Position numbers and translations under genes: made by a program. A stretch of 53,241 bases of DNA from Lelliottia nimipressuralis (GTDB taxonomy: Bacteria; Pseudomonadota; Gammaproteobacteria; Enterobacterales; Enterobacteriaceae). The notes beneath the pieces were generated by a model. The model made no database searches and had not been told where the DNA came from. It saw nothing but the letters and a program-made list of their open reading frames with translations. The stretch spans positions 1-53,241 of the forward strand of contig NZ_SDDX01000034.1 of the NCBI RefSeq assembly GCF_004115925.1, given 5' to 3'. Below, piece after piece: positions 26,894 through 40,324 of the stretch; position 1 is the stretch's first letter; each line of letters opens with the position of its first letter.

Positions 26894-29155
26894 ATGACAA
26901 TTATTAACCACACCCTCGGTTTTCCTCGCGTTGGCCTTCGCCGCGAGCTGAAAAAAGCACAAGAGAGTTACTGGGCGGGCAACGCCACCCGTGAAGAGCT
27001 GCTGGCGGTTGGACGCGAGCTGCGTGCGCGTCACTGGGATCAGCAAAAACAGGCAGGCGTGGATCTGCTGCCGGTGGGCGATTTTGCCTGGTACGACCAT
27101 GTTCTGACCACCAGCCTGCTGCTCGGCAATGTGCCGGCTCGTCATCAGAACAACGATGGATCGGTAGATATCGACACCCTGTTCCGCCTGGGTCGTGGGC
27201 GCGCACCGACCGGTGAGCCAGCGGCAGCCGCAGAAATGACGAAATGGTTTAACACCAACTATCACTACATGGTGCCGGAGTTTGTGAAAGGCCAGCAGTT
27301 CAAACTGACCTGGACGCAAATCCTGGATGAAGTGGACGAAGCGCTGGCGCTGGGCCACAAAATCAAACCTGTACTGCTCGGCCCGGTAACCTACTTGTGG
27401 CTGGGCAAAGTGAAAGGCGAGCAGTTTGACCGCCTGAGCTTGCTGAAAGACATCCTGCCGGTGTACCAGCAGGTGCTGGCTGAGCTGGCAAAACGCGGCA
27501 TCGAGTGGGTACAAATCGACGAACCGGCGCTGGTACTGGAGCTGCCGCAGGCATGGCTGGATGCGTACAAACCGGCTTACGACGCCCTCACCGGGCAGGT
27601 TAAACTGCTGCTGACCACCTATTTCGAAGGCGTCACGCCGAACCTCGACACCATCACCGCGCTGCCGGTGCAGGGCCTGCACGTTGACCTGGTTCACGGC
27701 AACGATGACGTAGCTGAGCTGCACAAACGCCTGCCGGCTGACTGGCTGCTCTCTGCCGGTCTGGTCAATGGACGTAACGTTTGGCGCGCCGATTTGACTG
27801 AGAAATACGCGCAGATCAAAGACATTGTCGGCAAACGTGATCTGTGGGTAGCTTCGTCTTGCTCCCTGCTGCACAGCCCGATCGATCTGAGCGTGGAAAC
27901 GCGTCTGGATGCGGAAGTGAAAAGCTGGTTTGCCTTCGCCCTGCAAAAATGTGAAGAGCTGGCCCTGCTGCGCGATGCGCTGAACAGCGGCGACACGGCT
28001 GCGATTACCGAATGGAGCGCACCGATTCAGGCGCGCCGCCACTCGACTCGTGTTCACAATGCGGCGGTGGAAAAACGTCTGGCGGCGATCACCGCAAAAG
28101 ACAGCCAGCGTGAAAATGCCTATGAAGTTCGTGCTGAAGCCCAGCGCGCGCGCTTTAATCTGCCGGCCTGGCCAACCACCACTATTGGCTCATTCCCGCA
28201 GACCACTGAAATTCGCGGCCTGCGTCTGGACTTCAAAAAAGGCAATCTCGACGCCAATAACTACCGCACCGGCATCGCCGAACACATCAAACAGGCGATT
28301 ATTGAGCAGGAACGTCTGGGTCTGGACGTGCTGGTTCACGGTGAAGCCGAGCGTAACGACATGGTGGAATATTTCGGCGAGCATCTGGACGGTTTCGTCT
28401 TTACCCAGAACGGCTGGGTGCAGAGCTACGGCTCACGCTGCGTGAAGCCCCCGGTGGTGATTGGCGACGTGAGCCGCCCGGAAGCGATTACCGTCGAATG
28501 GGCGAAGTACGCCCAGTCTCTGACCGACAAACCGGTCAAAGGCATGTTGACCGGTCCGGTGACTATTCTGTGCTGGTCCTTCCCGCGCGAAGACGTGACC
28601 CGCGAAACCATCGCTAAACAGATTGCGCTGGCGCTGCGTGATGAAGTGGCGGATCTGGAAGCGGCAGGCATTGGCATCATCCAGATTGACGAACCGGCAC
28701 TGCGGGAAGGTCTGCCGCTGCGTCGCAGCGACTGGGCGGCGTATCTGGAGTGGGGCGTGGAAGCGTTCCGCATCAACGCCGCCGTGGCAAAGGACGACAC
28801 GCAGATCCACACCCACATGTGTTACTGCGAATTTAACGACATCATGGACTCGATCGCCGCGCTGGATGCGGATGTGATCACCATTGAAACGTCGCGTTCC
28901 GATATGGAGTTGCTGGAGTCGTTCGAAGAGTTCGACTACCCAAACGAAATCGGGCCGGGCGTGTATGACATTCACTCCCCGAACGTACCCAGTGTGGAGT
29001 GGATTGAAGCCCTGCTGCAGAAAGCCGCCCAGCGTATTCCGGCTGAGCGTCTGTGGGTCAACCCGGACTGCGGCCTGAAAACCCGCGACTGGCCAGAAAC
29101 CCGTGCGGCACTGGCGAACATGGTGAAAGCCGCGCAGAACCTGCGTCAGGCGTAA
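26894..29155 (+). CDS. metE: Cobalamin-independent methionine synthase
   Basis: 753 residues, E. coli length. Transfers a methyl from 5-methyltetrahydrofolate-triglutamate to homocysteine at a zinc site. Zinc ligands His641 and Cys643 (THMCYC) and Cys726 (NPDCGLKTR) are in place. Two TIM-barrel halves related by duplication. Under MetR activation and MetJ repression from the divergent metR. Ends in a GC hairpin that overlaps the stop of the inserted bgl operon. Confidence 0.98.
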   Translation: MTIINHTLGFPRVGLRRELKKAQESYWAGNATREELLAVGRELRARHWDQQKQAGVDLLPVGDFAWYDHVLTTSLLLGNVPARHQNNDGSVDIDTLFRLGRGRAPTGEPAAAAEMTKWFNTNYHYMVPEFVKGQQFKLTWTQILDEVDEALALGHKIKPVLLGPVTYLWLGKVKGEQFDRLSLLKDILPVYQQVLAELAKRGIEWVQIDEPALVLELPQAWLDAYKPAYDALTGQVKLLLTTYFEGVTPNLDTITALPVQGLHVDLVHGNDDVAELHKRLPADWLLSAGLVNGRNVWRADLTEKYAQIKDIVGKRDLWVASSCSLLHSPIDLSVETRLDAEVKSWFAFALQKCEELALLRDALNSGDTAAITEWSAPIQARRHSTRVHNAAVEKRLAAITAKDSQRENAYEVRAEAQRARFNLPAWPTTTIGSFPQTTEIRGLRLDFKKGNLDANNYRTGIAEHIKQAIIEQERLGLDVLVHGEAERNDMVEYFGEHLDGFVFTQNGWVQSYGSRCVKPPVVIGDVSRPEAITVEWAKYAQSLTDKPVKGMLTGPVTILCWSFPREDVTRETIAKQIALALRDEVADLEAAGIGIIQIDEPALREGLPLRRSDWAAYLEWGVEAFRINAAVAKDDTQIHTHMCYCEFNDIMDSIAALDADVITIETSRSDMELLESFEEFDYPNEIGPGVYDIHSPNVPSVEWIEALLQKAAQRIPAERLWVNPDCGLKTRDWPETRAALANMVKAAQNLRQA

Positions 29156-29163
29156 TGCGATAG

Positions 29164-29183
29164 GGCCGGGCGATTGCCCGGCC
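29164..29183. terminator. Hairpin between convergent metE and bglG-type gene
   Basis: GGCCGGGC (29164-29171), loop GATT, GCCCGGCC (29176-29183). A perfect 8-bp GC stem with no T run; the right arm touches the stop codon of the minus-strand antiterminator gene. Likely stabilises or ends both transcripts. Confidence 0.55.
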
Positions 29184-30019
29184 TAGGCATGACCGTCCAT
29201 TAACCGGCTGATGTGAATGCTCAGCCACGTCAGCTCATCTTTCGGCAGCGTTAGCTGATACTTCTCCTGCACGTAATCGCGAATCACCCACGCGACGGTC
29301 ATTGCGTCCGGGCGATGGCGCATCAGCTCCTGATAAAAATCCTCGGTCTCACTGACCACCACGCTTCCACTTAACACGCGTTCCGCGAAATAGCGCAGAT
29401 GGGTGATAAACCGCCGGTAATTCACCGACTCCGTATCGATCGCTTTGCTCAGCTTGTAGCGCACGATCTCGGCGATGCGATTCACCAGTTCGACCTGCTG
29501 ATGGGCGGAGCTGTTGTCATCCTGGCTGCTGGCGTTAATGAGATGGAACGCAATATTGACCGCTTCTTCTTCAGGTAGCTCTACGTCAAAGCGTTCATTC
29601 ACGTTGTCTCGCGCCTGCATCCCGACGCGGTATTCTTGCGGGTAATAGCGCTTCACTTCCCAGCTCAACTTATTCAGGATCAACTGCCCGTTACGGCTAC
29701 GCTCCACCGCAAAATGCAAATGTTCGGCGAGCGTAAACAGCAGCACGGAGTTCAGCTTTTCGCCGCACAGGCTGCGGGCGAGCGTGAGAATCTCATGGCT
29801 GACGTCAAAGTACGCCGCAGGAATGGTATCCGTCAGGGATAAAAAATGGTGGGATTTCAGATCGCTAAGCGGCAGAAAGACTTTCTCCACCTGCGCCAGG
29901 TCGATATGCGTACCGGGTTTGGCTCCGAACCCAATCCCTTTACCAAACAGGATCATCTCCCGCTGGTCGTGATCGACCAGCAGCATACTGTTATTGAGCG
30001 ATTTTTTTATCGTTATCAC
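29183..30019 (-). CDS. bglG: BglG/LicT-family transcriptional antiterminator
   Basis: 278 residues. N-terminal RNA-binding CAT domain (1-55; SLNNSMLLVDHDQRE...GKGIGFG) and two PTS-regulation domains: PRD1 (about 65-170) and PRD2 (172-278). All four regulatory histidines are present at His100, His159, His207 and His269, the LicT positions. PTS phosphorylation of these switches the dimer on or off; when active it binds the RAT hairpin at 33392-33421 and prevents the terminator. Unusually it is the last gene of its own operon (F-glucosidase-G order), whereas in E. coli bgl it comes first. No second RAT is seen before it. Confidence 0.93.
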   Translation of the reverse strand: MITIKKSLNNSMLLVDHDQREMILFGKGIGFGAKPGTHIDLAQVEKVFLPLSDLKSHHFLSLTDTIPAAYFDVSHEILTLARSLCGEKLNSVLLFTLAEHLHFAVERSRNGQLILNKLSWEVKRYYPQEYRVGMQARDNVNERFDVELPEEEAVNIAFHLINASSQDDNSSAHQQVELVNRIAEIVRYKLSKAIDTESVNYRRFITHLRYFAERVLSGSVVVSETEDFYQELMRHRPDAMTVAWVIRDYVQEKYQLTLPKDELTWLSIHISRLMDGHA

Positions 30020-30042
30020 GGTTATTCCTGCGGCCTGGCCGT

Positions 30043-33317
<3,275 letters not shown>

Positions 33318-33339
33318 GTCTGGCCCCTGTCTCCAGAGC

Positions 33340-33397
33340 AAAAAAAAAGACCTGAAGCCCATTTCCCCCCGAAAGAGAGAGATGGGCTTCAGGTCTT
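33340..33397 (-). terminator. Regulated leader terminator of the bgl-type operon
   Basis: On the minus strand a perfect 16-bp stem AAGACCTGAAGCCCAT / ATGGGCTTCAGGTCTT (33382-33397 with 33347-33362) is followed by nine T, about 20 bases ahead of the bglF ATG. Its first arm overlaps the RAT, so RAT folding and the terminator exclude each other. Confidence 0.95.
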
Positions 33398-33421
33398 GCC
33401 TACGGATCGTAGTTACACGCC
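33392..33421 (-). promoter_or_regulatory. RAT: ribonucleic antiterminator for BglG-type protein
   Basis: A 30-base element on the minus strand, with GGCGTGTAACTACG followed by GTAGGCAAGACC, aligns with the bgl/lic RAT pattern GGATTGTTACTGC...GCAGGCAAAACC. It shares the GACC arm with the terminator stem. Binding of the antiterminator stabilises this fold and lets transcription proceed. Confidence 0.9.
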
Positions 33422-33430
33422 TGTGCTTTT

Positions 33431-33460
33431 TATATCGTCGAAATTCTGTTTAAAAGTCAA
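33431..33460 (-). promoter_or_regulatory. Candidate promoter of the bgl-type operon
   Basis: Minus-strand TTGACT (33455-33460), an 18-base spacer and GATATA (33431-33436), just upstream of the RAT. Predicts a short leader that opens almost directly with the RAT. Confidence 0.55.
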
Positions 33461-33497
33461 ACAACGGCTGCGGTTGTTGCGTCAATGTGTGAGCAAC

Positions 33498-34304
33498 TTA
33501 ACCCTTTTTCGCTCCATACTGCCTGAACCAGGCCAGCATACGTTGCCAGCCATCTTTGGCGGATTCTTCGTGATAACTCGGGCGATAGTCGGCGTTAAAG
33601 GCATGTCCCGCGTCGGGATAGACCACGATATCGGCTTTGGCATTGGCGGCACGCAGCGCCTGGCGCATGGTGTCCACACTCTCAAGCGAAATCCCGGTGT
33701 CTTGGCCGCCGTACAGCCCTAAAACCGGCGCGTTAAGATCGGTCGCGATATCCACCGGATGTTTCGGTGAATTCAGCGTTTTCTCACCGACCAGTTTGCC
33801 ATACCACGCCACGGCGGCTTTCAGCTGCGGATTGTGCGCAGCATACAGCCAGCTGATGCGCCCACCCCAGCAAAAACCGGTGACCAGCAGACGGTGCGGA
33901 TCGCCGCCGTTGCGCGCGGCCCAACTGGCGACGTGGTCCAAATCGGCAAGCACCTGCGCATCCGGCACTTTGCTGACCAGATTGCTGAAAAGCGTCGGGA
34001 TATCGCTGTAATCATTCGGATCGCCCTGGCGGAAATAAAGCTCCGGCGCAACGGCCAGATAGCCTTCCAGCGCCAGACGGCGGCAGATATCGCGAATATG
34101 TTCGTGAACGCCAAAAATCTCCTGTATCACAATGACGATCGGCAACGGACTGTCGGCCTCTTTCGGGCGCGCGTGATAAGCGGGCATGTTTTCACCCTGC
34201 GAGGGGATCGAGGTTTCGCCTGCGGTAATGGCTTCTTCTGACGTGGAGACGATGGTCGCGGCGAGAGGGGCAGCAGCAGGTGCAAAATGGGTCTTTTGTG
34301 TCAT
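33498..34304 (-). CDS. ysgA: Dienelactone hydrolase family protein (YsgA)
   Basis: 268 residues (E. coli 271). Alpha/beta hydrolase with a cysteine nucleophile, GFCWGG, and the catalytic His in DAGHAF, plus VIQEIFGVHEHIRD of the family. Natural substrate unknown; carboxymethylenebutenolidase activity is assumed by homology. ATG at 34304 (MTQKTHFAPAAAP) is preceded by GGAGAA; an upstream frame to 34349 lacks support. In E. coli it directly follows metE; here the bgl operon is between them. Confidence 0.92.
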   Translation of the reverse strand: MTQKTHFAPAAAPLAATIVSTSEEAITAGETSIPSQGENMPAYHARPKEADSPLPIVIVIQEIFGVHEHIRDICRRLALEGYLAVAPELYFRQGDPNDYSDIPTLFSNLVSKVPDAQVLADLDHVASWAARNGGDPHRLLVTGFCWGGRISWLYAAHNPQLKAAVAWYGKLVGEKTLNSPKHPVDIATDLNAPVLGLYGGQDTGISLESVDTMRQALRAANAKADIVVYPDAGHAFNADYRPSYHEESAKDGWQRMLAWFRQYGAKKG

Positions 34305-34415
34305 GGTATTCTCCGTACCTGTAAGCGCAAAAGTAAATATAGACCTCAAGTTAACAACTCACAGTGCCCGAAACGGGCTATCTTTTGTGCAGCCCTGAAC
34401 GATATAACTTGTTAA

Positions 34416-34431
34416 TGTGATGTAAATCACT
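34416..34431 (+). promoter_or_regulatory. CRP site (distal) of udp
   Basis: TGTGA-TGTAAA-TCACT, nearly perfect. Corresponds to the upstream CRP site of E. coli udp. Confidence 0.75.
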
Positions 34432-34468
34432 ATTTTGTGGAAATTAACTGCAACCATTTTCATTCATG

Positions 34469-34482
34469 GTGAGGTGTGTCAC
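34469..34482 (+). promoter_or_regulatory. CRP site (proximal) of udp, with CytR region between the two sites
   Basis: GTGA-GGTGTG-TCAC. Its centre is about 52 bp from that of the distal site, the tandem layout that lets CytR sit between two CRP dimers. The intervening stretch has TGCAAC, the complement of part of the CytR element GTTGCATT, at 34449-34454. Confidence 0.65.
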
Positions 34483-34555
34483 GAAATTAAGCCTGGTGCT
34501 TCTGTAAAGTACCGTTTTACTTCTTCTGACACACCGACCCACAGAGGAGTCACCT

Positions 34556-35317
34556 ATGTCTAAGTCTGATGTTTTTCATCTCGGCCTCACTAAAAACGAT
34601 TTACAAGGGGCTACGCTGGCTATCGTCCCTGGCGATCCTGAGCGTGTGGAAAAGATCGCCGCGCTGATGGATAAGCCGGTTAAGCTGGCAGCGCATCGTG
34701 AATTCACCACCTGGCGTGCTGAGCTGGATGGCAAAGCGGTGATTGTGTGCTCGACCGGTATCGGCGGCCCGTCTACCTCTATTGCAGTGGAAGAGCTGGC
34801 GCAGCTGGGCATTCGTACCTTCCTGCGTATCGGCACCACGGGTGCGATTCAGCCGCACATCAGCGTCGGTGACGTTCTGGTGACGACCGCGTCTGTGCGT
34901 CTGGACGGTGCAAGCCTGCACTTCGCGCCAATGGAATTCCCGGCTGTTGCTGATTTCGAATGCACAACGGCGCTGGTTGAAGCGGCAAAATCTATCGGCG
35001 CAACCACGCACATTGGCGTGACCGCTTCCTCTGACACCTTCTACCCAGGCCAGGAGCGCTACGACACCTTCTCCGGTCGCGTGGTGAGCCGCTTTAAAGG
35101 TTCCATGGAAGAGTGGCAGTCGATGGGCGTCATGAACTACGAAATGGAATCGGCAACGCTTCTGACCATGTGCGCTAGCCAGGGTCTGCGTGCGGGTATG
35201 GTGGCGGGCGTGATCGTTAACCGTACTCAGCAAGAGATCCCGAACGCAGAAACCATGAAGCAAACCGAAAGCCATGCGGTGAAAATTGTGGTCGAAGCGG
35301 CTCGCCGCCTGATCTAA
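34556..35317 (+). CDS. udp: Uridine phosphorylase
   Basis: 253 residues, E. coli length. Splits uridine with phosphate into uracil and ribose-1-phosphate for salvage. Phosphate-binding GDPERV near residue 26, and [10 protein letters not shown] and NYEMESATL typical of the NP-I family. GAGGAG lies before the ATG. Controlled by CRP and CytR sites; ended by a good terminator. Confidence 0.98.
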   Translation: MSKSDVFHLGLTKNDLQGATLAIVPGDPERVEKIAALMDKPVKLAAHREFTTWRAELDGKAVIVCSTGIGGPSTSIAVEELAQLGIRTFLRIGTTGAIQPHISVGDVLVTTASVRLDGASLHFAPMEFPAVADFECTTALVEAAKSIGATTHIGVTASSDTFYPGQERYDTFSGRVVSRFKGSMEEWQSMGVMNYEMESATLLTMCASQGLRAGMVAGVIVNRTQQEIPNAETMKQTESHAVKIVVEAARRLI

Positions 35318-35335
35318 TCGCACAACATTCTGTTC

Positions 35336-35366
35336 AAGGCCGACACGTTCGGCCTTTTCTTTTTTG
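35336..35366 (+). terminator. Rho-independent terminator of udp
   Basis: AAGGCCGA / TCGGCCTT with a five-base loop, then TTCTTTTTT. Confidence 0.93.
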
Positions 35367-35457
35367 CGTAACGCCTCGCAGGAAATTCCTTTCAAACTGG
35401 ACGTTTATACAGCACAATTCTATTTTGTGCGGGTAATGGTTTGATGCAGGAGGCGTT

Positions 35458-36915
35458 GTGGATATCTCAATCATCGTTTATGCGGCGATAGCGCTGGCGG
35501 GGCTGGTCATTGGCTGGCTGATCTCGAGCTATCAACATGCTCAGCATAAAGCGGAACAGCTGCTCGATCGTGAAGAGATGGTCGCTGAGCTGAGCGCTGT
35601 CAAACAGCAGCTGGCCCAGAGCAGCCACTGGCGCGATGAGTGCGAGTTGCTCAACAACGAACTGCGCAATCTGCGCGATATTAATACCTCCCTGGAAGCG
35701 GATCTCCGCGAAGTCACCACCCGTCTCGAATCCACCCAGCTGCATGCGGAAGATAAAATTCGCCAGATGATCAATAGCGAACAGCGCCTCAGCGAGCAGT
35801 TTGAAAACCTCGCCAACCGTATTTTTGAACAGAGCAATCGCCGCGTCGATGAACAAAACCGCCAGAGCCTGAATGGATTGCTGACGCCGCTGCGCGAACA
35901 GCTCGACGGTTTTCGTCGCCAGGTGCAGGACAGCTTTGGTCAGGAAGCCCGTGAACGTCACACGCTGGCGCACGAAATCCGTAATCTTCAGCAGTTAAAT
36001 GCGCAAATGGCGCAAGAAGCGGTCAACCTGACGCGCGCCTTGAAAGGCGATAACAAAACCCAGGGCAACTGGGGAGAAGTGGTGCTAACCCGCGTGCTGG
36101 AGGCCTCCGGGCTGCGCGAAGGCTACGAATATGAAACGCAGGTCAGTATTGAGACCGATTCCCGCTCGCGGATGCAGCCTGATGTGATCGTGCGTCTGCC
36201 GCAGGGAAAAGACGTGGTGATTGACGCCAAAATGACGCTGGTGGCCTACGAGCGCTACTTCAATGCGGAAGACGATTTCACCCGCGAATCCGCGCTGCAG
36301 GAACACATCGCCTCCGTGCGCAATCACATTCGTCTGCTGGGCCGTAAGGATTATCAGCAGTTGCCTGGCCTGCGGTCGCTGGACTATGTGCTGATGTTTA
36401 TCCCGGTCGAACCGGCGTTCCTGCTGGCGCTCGACAGACAGCCGGAGCTGATCACCGAAGCGCTGAAAAACAACATTATGCTGGTCAGCCCGACCACGCT
36501 ACTGGTAGCGCTGCGCACCATTGCTAACCTGTGGCGCTACGAACATCAAAGCCGTAACGCGCAGCAGATTGCCGATCGTGCCAGCAAGCTGTATGACAAA
36601 ATGCGCCTGTTTGTCGACGATATGTCCTCCGTGGGGCAAAGCCTGGATCGCGCGCAGGATAACTATCGACAGGCGATGAAAAAACTCTCCTCCGGGCGGG
36701 GTAACTTGCTGGCACAAGCCGAAGCGTTTCGCACGTTGGGCGTAGAGGTTAAGCGCGAGATTAATCCGGAACTGGCGGAGCAGGCCACGGCCCAGGATGA
36801 AGAGTATCGTCTGCGCGAAGGCGTGAATGAACGAAATATGAGCAGTGATGACAGTGAGTTAGCGGCACAAACCACCCCTGAAACGCAGTCAGAACGATTC
36901 TTTCAGGGTGGTTGA
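35458..36915 (+). CDS. rmuC: RmuC, DNA recombination-limiting protein
   Basis: 485 residues (E. coli 475), GTG start behind CAGGAGGC. N-terminal membrane helix (about 5-24), long coiled coil (30-190), then a nuclease-like PD-(D/E)XK domain (GNWGEVVLTRVLEASG...DVIVRLP...VIDAKMTL). Limits inversions at short repeats. The C-terminal codons form half of a hairpin described separately. Confidence 0.95.
   Translation: MDISIIVYAAIALAGLVIGWLISSYQHAQHKAEQLLDREEMVAELSAVKQQLAQSSHWRDECELLNNELRNLRDINTSLEADLREVTTRLESTQLHAEDKIRQMINSEQRLSEQFENLANRIFEQSNRRVDEQNRQSLNGLLTPLREQLDGFRRQVQDSFGQEARERHTLAHEIRNLQQLNAQMAQEAVNLTRALKGDNKTQGNWGEVVLTRVLEASGLREGYEYETQVSIETDSRSRMQPDVIVRLPQGKDVVIDAKMTLVAYERYFNAEDDFTRESALQEHIASVRNHIRLLGRKDYQQLPGLRSLDYVLMFIPVEPAFLLALDRQPELITEALKNNIMLVSPTTLLVALRTIANLWRYEHQSRNAQQIADRASKLYDKMRLFVDDMSSVGQSLDRAQDNYRQAMKKLSSGRGNLLAQAEAFRTLGVEVKREINPELAEQATAQDEEYRLREGVNERNMSSDDSELAAQTTPETQSERFFQGG
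36870..36913 (+). other. Long inverted repeat at the rmuC stop codon
   Basis: AACCACCCCTGAAA (36870-36883) pairs with TTTCAGGGTGGTT (36901-36913), 13 bp with one bulged C; the last T is the first base of the rmuC TGA. No T run follows. May stabilise the rmuC 3' end or slow the terminating ribosome. Confidence 0.55.
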
Positions 36916-36981
36916 ATCGTAGGGCAAACGCGCCCAATCTGTTACACTTCATGCACATTTGACTGATTAGCAGGCACTGAG

Positions 36982-37737
36982 ATGGTTGAAGATTCACGAG
37001 AAACAACGCACTTTGGCTTTCAGACTGTCGCCAAAGAGCAGAAAGCAGACATGGTGGCCCACGTATTCCATTCCGTGGCGGCAAAGTACGATGTCATGAA
37101 TGACCTGATGTCATTCGGCATTCATCGCTTGTGGAAGCGTTTCACTATCGACTGTAGCGGTGTTCGCCGTGGTCAAACCGTTCTGGATTTAGCCGGCGGT
37201 ACCGGTGATTTGACCGCAAAATTCTCCCGCATGGTCGGTGAAACGGGCCGCGTTGTACTGGCTGATATCAACGATTCCATGCTGAAAATGGGGCGCGAAA
37301 AACTGCGCAACATCGGCGTGGTCGGTAACGTTGAATATGTACAGGCTAACGCCGAAGCCCTGCCGTTCCCCGATAACACGTTCGACTGCATCACCATCTC
37401 TTTCGGTCTGCGTAACGTCACCGAAAAAGAAAAAGCGCTGCGTTCCATGTATCGCGTGCTGAAGCCGGGTGGACGTCTGCTGGTGCTGGAGTTCTCCAAA
37501 CCAATTATTGAGCCGTTGAGCAAAGCGTACGACGCCTACTCGTTCCACATTTTGCCGCGTATTGGCGAATTAGTGGCAAAAGACGCAGAAAGCTATCGCT
37601 ATCTGGCGGAGTCTATCCGTATGCACCCGGATCAGGACACCCTGAAAGCCATGATGCAGGATGCCGAGTTTGAAAACGTTGAGTATTTCAACCTGACGGC
37701 GGGTGTTGTTGCGCTGCATCGCGGCTACAAGTTCTGA
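36982..37737 (+). CDS. ubiE: UbiE, C-methyltransferase of ubiquinone and menaquinone synthesis
   Basis: 251 residues, E. coli length. SAM-dependent class I fold: motif [11 protein letters not shown], then [12 protein letters not shown]; signature [17 protein letters not shown]. Methylates the demethylated quinone ring in both pathways. First of ubiE-ubiJ-ubiB, 13 bp before ubiJ. Confidence 0.98.
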   Translation: MVEDSRETTHFGFQTVAKEQKADMVAHVFHSVAAKYDVMNDLMSFGIHRLWKRFTIDCSGVRRGQTVLDLAGGTGDLTAKFSRMVGETGRVVLADINDSMLKMGREKLRNIGVVGNVEYVQANAEALPFPDNTFDCITISFGLRNVTEKEKALRSMYRVLKPGGRLLVLEFSKPIIEPLSKAYDAYSFHILPRIGELVAKDAESYRYLAESIRMHPDQDTLKAMMQDAEFENVEYFNLTAGVVALHRGYKF

Positions 37738-37750
37738 CTGGAGGCAACGT

Positions 37751-38356
37751 ATGCCTTTTAAACCGTTAGTCACCGCAGGCATCGAGAATGTCCTGAATAC
37801 CTTTTTGTATCGCTCGCCTGCGCTGAAAACGGCGCGCCAGCGGCTAAACGGCAAGGTACTTCGCGTGGTGCTAAAAGAGTTCTCGACGCCGCTGGTGCTG
37901 GTGTTCAGCGAACGCCAACTTGATGTCGTGGGCGAGTGGGAAGGCGACGCCGATTGCTCTGTCATTACGCACATGAGCGTGCTGCCAAAACTGCGCGACC
38001 GTCAGCAACTCACGGCGCTAATCCGCAGCGGTGAGCTGGAAGTCGAAGGCGATATTCAGGTGGTGCAAAACTTTGTCGCACTGGCCGATCTGGCCGAGTT
38101 TGACCCGGCGGAGCTGCTGGCACCTTATACCGGTGACATCGTGGCCGAAGGCATCGGCAAGTTTCTGCGCGGTGGGTCGTCCTTCTTACGTAAAGGCGTG
38201 CAGCGCCAGCAACGCTACGTGGCTGAAGTGCTGACCGAAGAATGGCGAATGGCGCCCGGTCCGCTTGAGATGGCGTGGTTTGCAGAAGAAACTGCCGCTG
38301 TCGAACGCGCGGTTGACGCGCTAACCCAACGGCTGGAAAAACTGGAGGGCAAATGA
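37751..38356 (+). CDS. ubiJ: UbiJ, SCP2-domain accessory factor of ubiquinone synthesis
   Basis: 201 residues from [10 protein letters not shown], as in E. coli. SCP2 lipid-binding domain in the first half, a coiled-coil tail ([16 protein letters not shown]). With UbiK it helps the soluble Ubi complex hold its hydrophobic intermediates. E. coli encodes the EsrE RNA in the 3' part of this gene; I cannot prove such an RNA here. The stop overlaps the ubiB start (ATGA). Confidence 0.95.
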   Translation: MPFKPLVTAGIENVLNTFLYRSPALKTARQRLNGKVLRVVLKEFSTPLVLVFSERQLDVVGEWEGDADCSVITHMSVLPKLRDRQQLTALIRSGELEVEGDIQVVQNFVALADLAEFDPAELLAPYTGDIVAEGIGKFLRGGSSFLRKGVQRQQRYVAEVLTEEWRMAPGPLEMAWFAEETAAVERAVDALTQRLEKLEGK

Positions 38357-39993
38357 CGCCTGGTGAAATTCGGCGCCTCTACTTTATCGTCCGCACCTTT
38401 TTGAGTTACGGGCTCGACGAGCTTATCCCCAAAATGCGTATTACGCTGCCGCTGCGATTCGGGCGGCGCATGTTGTTCTGGATGCCAAACCGTCATAAAG
38501 ATCAGCCGCTCGGCGAGCGGTTGCGACTGGCGTTGCAGGAGCTTGGCCCGGTTTGGATTAAATTTGGGCAGATGCTCTCTACCCGCCGCGATCTCTTCCC
38601 ACCGCAAATTGCCGATCAGCTGGCGTTGCTTCAGGACCGCGTTGCACCCTTCGACGGTGCACGTGCCAAGCAGCAGATTGAAGAGGCGATGGGCGGCATT
38701 CCTGTTGAAACCTGGTTTGATGATTTTGAAATCACCCCGCTGGCCTCTGCCTCCATTGCGCAGGTGCATACTGCGCGGCTGAAAGAGAACGGCAAAGAGA
38801 TCGTCATCAAGGTGATTCGCCCGGATATCCTGCCGATCATTAAAGCAGACATGAAGCTGATTTACCGTCTGGCTCGCTGGGTCCCGCGCCTGTTGCCGGA
38901 TGGTCGTCGTCTGCGCCCAGTCGAAGTGGTGCGTGAGTACGAAAAAACACTGATCGATGAACTGAATTTACTGCGCGAAGCGGCCAACGCCATTCAGTTG
39001 CGCCGTAACTTTGAAAACAGCCCGATGCTGTATGTGCCTGAGGTCTATTCGGACTACTGCACTCAGAATATGATGGTGATGGAGCGCATCTACGGCATTC
39101 CCGTCTCGGATGTTGTGGCGCTGGAAAATCAGGGCACCAACATGAAACTGCTGGCCGAGCGTGGCGTGCAGGTCTTCTTCACTCAGGTATTCCGCGACAG
39201 CTTTTTCCACGCCGACATGCACCCAGGTAATATTTTTGTCAGCTACGAACACCCGGAAGATCCGAAATACATCGGCATCGACTGCGGTATTGTCGGCTCG
39301 CTGAACAAAGAAGATAAACGCTATCTGGCAGAGAACTTTATCGCCTTCTTTAATCGCGATTACCGTAAGGTGGCCGAGCTGCACGTGGATTCGGGGTGGG
39401 TTCCGCCGGATACCAACGTCGAAGAGTTCGAGTTTGCGATCCGCACTGTCTGTGAGCCGATTTTTGAGAAGCCGCTGTCAGAAATCTCATTTGGTCACGT
39501 TCTGCTGAATCTCTTTAACACCGCGCGACGCTTCAATATGGAAGTGCAACCGCAGTTAGTTTTACTTCAGAAAACACTACTTTACGTTGAGGGCGTAGGC
39601 CGCCAGCTCTATCCTCAGTTAGACTTATGGAAAACAGCGAAACCTTTCCTTGAGTCGTGGATTAAGGATCAGGTGGGCCTTCCTTCGCTGGTGCGTGCGT
39701 TTAAAGACAAAGCGCCGTTCTGGATCGAAAAAATGCCAGAGATCCCTGAACTGGTTTACGACACTTTGCGTCAGAGCAAGAACCTTCAGCACAGCATGGA
39801 TAAAATCGCCAGCGAGCTTCAGTCCAATCGCGTGCGTCAGGGGCAGTCTCGCTACCTCTTTGGCATTGGCGCTACCTTGTTGCTCAGCGGCACGCTGTTG
39901 CTGATCAACCGCCCGGACTGGGAGATGATGCCTGCCTGGGTGATGGCCGGAGGCCTTGTGGTCTGGCTGATCGGCTGGAGAAAAACGCGCTGA
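38353..39993 (+). CDS. ubiB: UbiB, atypical ABC1/ADCK kinase-like protein for ubiquinone synthesis
   Basis: 546 residues, E. coli length. KxGQ motif ([11 protein letters not shown]) and ADMHPGN catalytic loop of the ABC1 family, with two membrane helices at the C-terminus (about 500-545). An ATPase needed for early steps of ubiquinone formation and possibly for extracting quinone precursors from the membrane. Confidence 0.97.
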   Translation: MTPGEIRRLYFIVRTFLSYGLDELIPKMRITLPLRFGRRMLFWMPNRHKDQPLGERLRLALQELGPVWIKFGQMLSTRRDLFPPQIADQLALLQDRVAPFDGARAKQQIEEAMGGIPVETWFDDFEITPLASASIAQVHTARLKENGKEIVIKVIRPDILPIIKADMKLIYRLARWVPRLLPDGRRLRPVEVVREYEKTLIDELNLLREAANAIQLRRNFENSPMLYVPEVYSDYCTQNMMVMERIYGIPVSDVVALENQGTNMKLLAERGVQVFFTQVFRDSFFHADMHPGNIFVSYEHPEDPKYIGIDCGIVGSLNKEDKRYLAENFIAFFNRDYRKVAELHVDSGWVPPDTNVEEFEFAIRTVCEPIFEKPLSEISFGHVLLNLFNTARRFNMEVQPQLVLLQKTLLYVEGVGRQLYPQLDLWKTAKPFLESWIKDQVGLPSLVRAFKDKAPFWIEKMPEIPELVYDTLRQSKNLQHSMDKIASELQSNRVRQGQSRYLFGIGATLLLSGTLLLINRPDWEMMPAWVMAGGLVVWLIGWRKTR

Positions 39994-40010
39994 ATTTGCG
40001 TCGCTATCGC

Positions 40011-40037
40011 CAGGTTGCATACGTATAATGCAACCTG
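40011..40037 (+). other. Perfect 10-bp inverted repeat between ubiB and tatA
   Basis: CAGGTTGCAT (40011-40020) and ATGCAACCTG (40028-40037). The 7-base loop runs into TATAAT (40024-40029), a consensus -10 box. It may be an RNA hairpin after ubiB, a tatA promoter, or a dyad operator around that promoter. No good -35 is seen. Confidence 0.5.
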
Positions 40038-40066
40038 ATTAATTAATCATCTATCGAGGATGTAGT

Positions 40067-40321
40067 ATGGGTGGTATCAGTATCTGGCAATTGTTAATCA
40101 TTGCCGTCATCGTCGTGCTGCTGTTCGGCACCAAAAAGCTCGGTTCTATCGGTTCCGACCTTGGCGCGTCCATCAAAGGCTTCAAGAAAGCCATCAGCGA
40201 TGATGAAGACAAGCAAGAAAAATCCAGCCAGGACGCGGATTTTACGGCTAAAACCATCGCAGACAAACAGGACGAAGCCAAAAAGGAAGACGCTAAACGC
40301 CACGATAAAGAGCAGGTGTAA
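40067..40321 (+). CDS. tatA: TatA, twin-arginine translocase pore subunit
   Basis: 84 residues (E. coli 89). One N-terminal membrane helix ([17 protein letters not shown]), the FGTKKL hinge, an amphipathic helix ([16 protein letters not shown]) and a charged tail that is five residues shorter than in E. coli. Oligomerises to form the transport path for folded proteins with RR signal peptides. Confidence 0.97.
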   Translation: MGGISIWQLLIIAVIVVLLFGTKKLGSIGSDLGASIKGFKKAISDDEDKQEKSSQDADFTAKTIADKQDEAKKEDAKRHDKEQV

Positions 40322-40324
40322 GTC

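Noticed and set aside
26864..28057. A 397-codon open frame antisense to metE
   Set aside because: Shadow of the conserved metE frame with the same His/Gln/Arg-rich bias; no family resemblance and no ribosome site.
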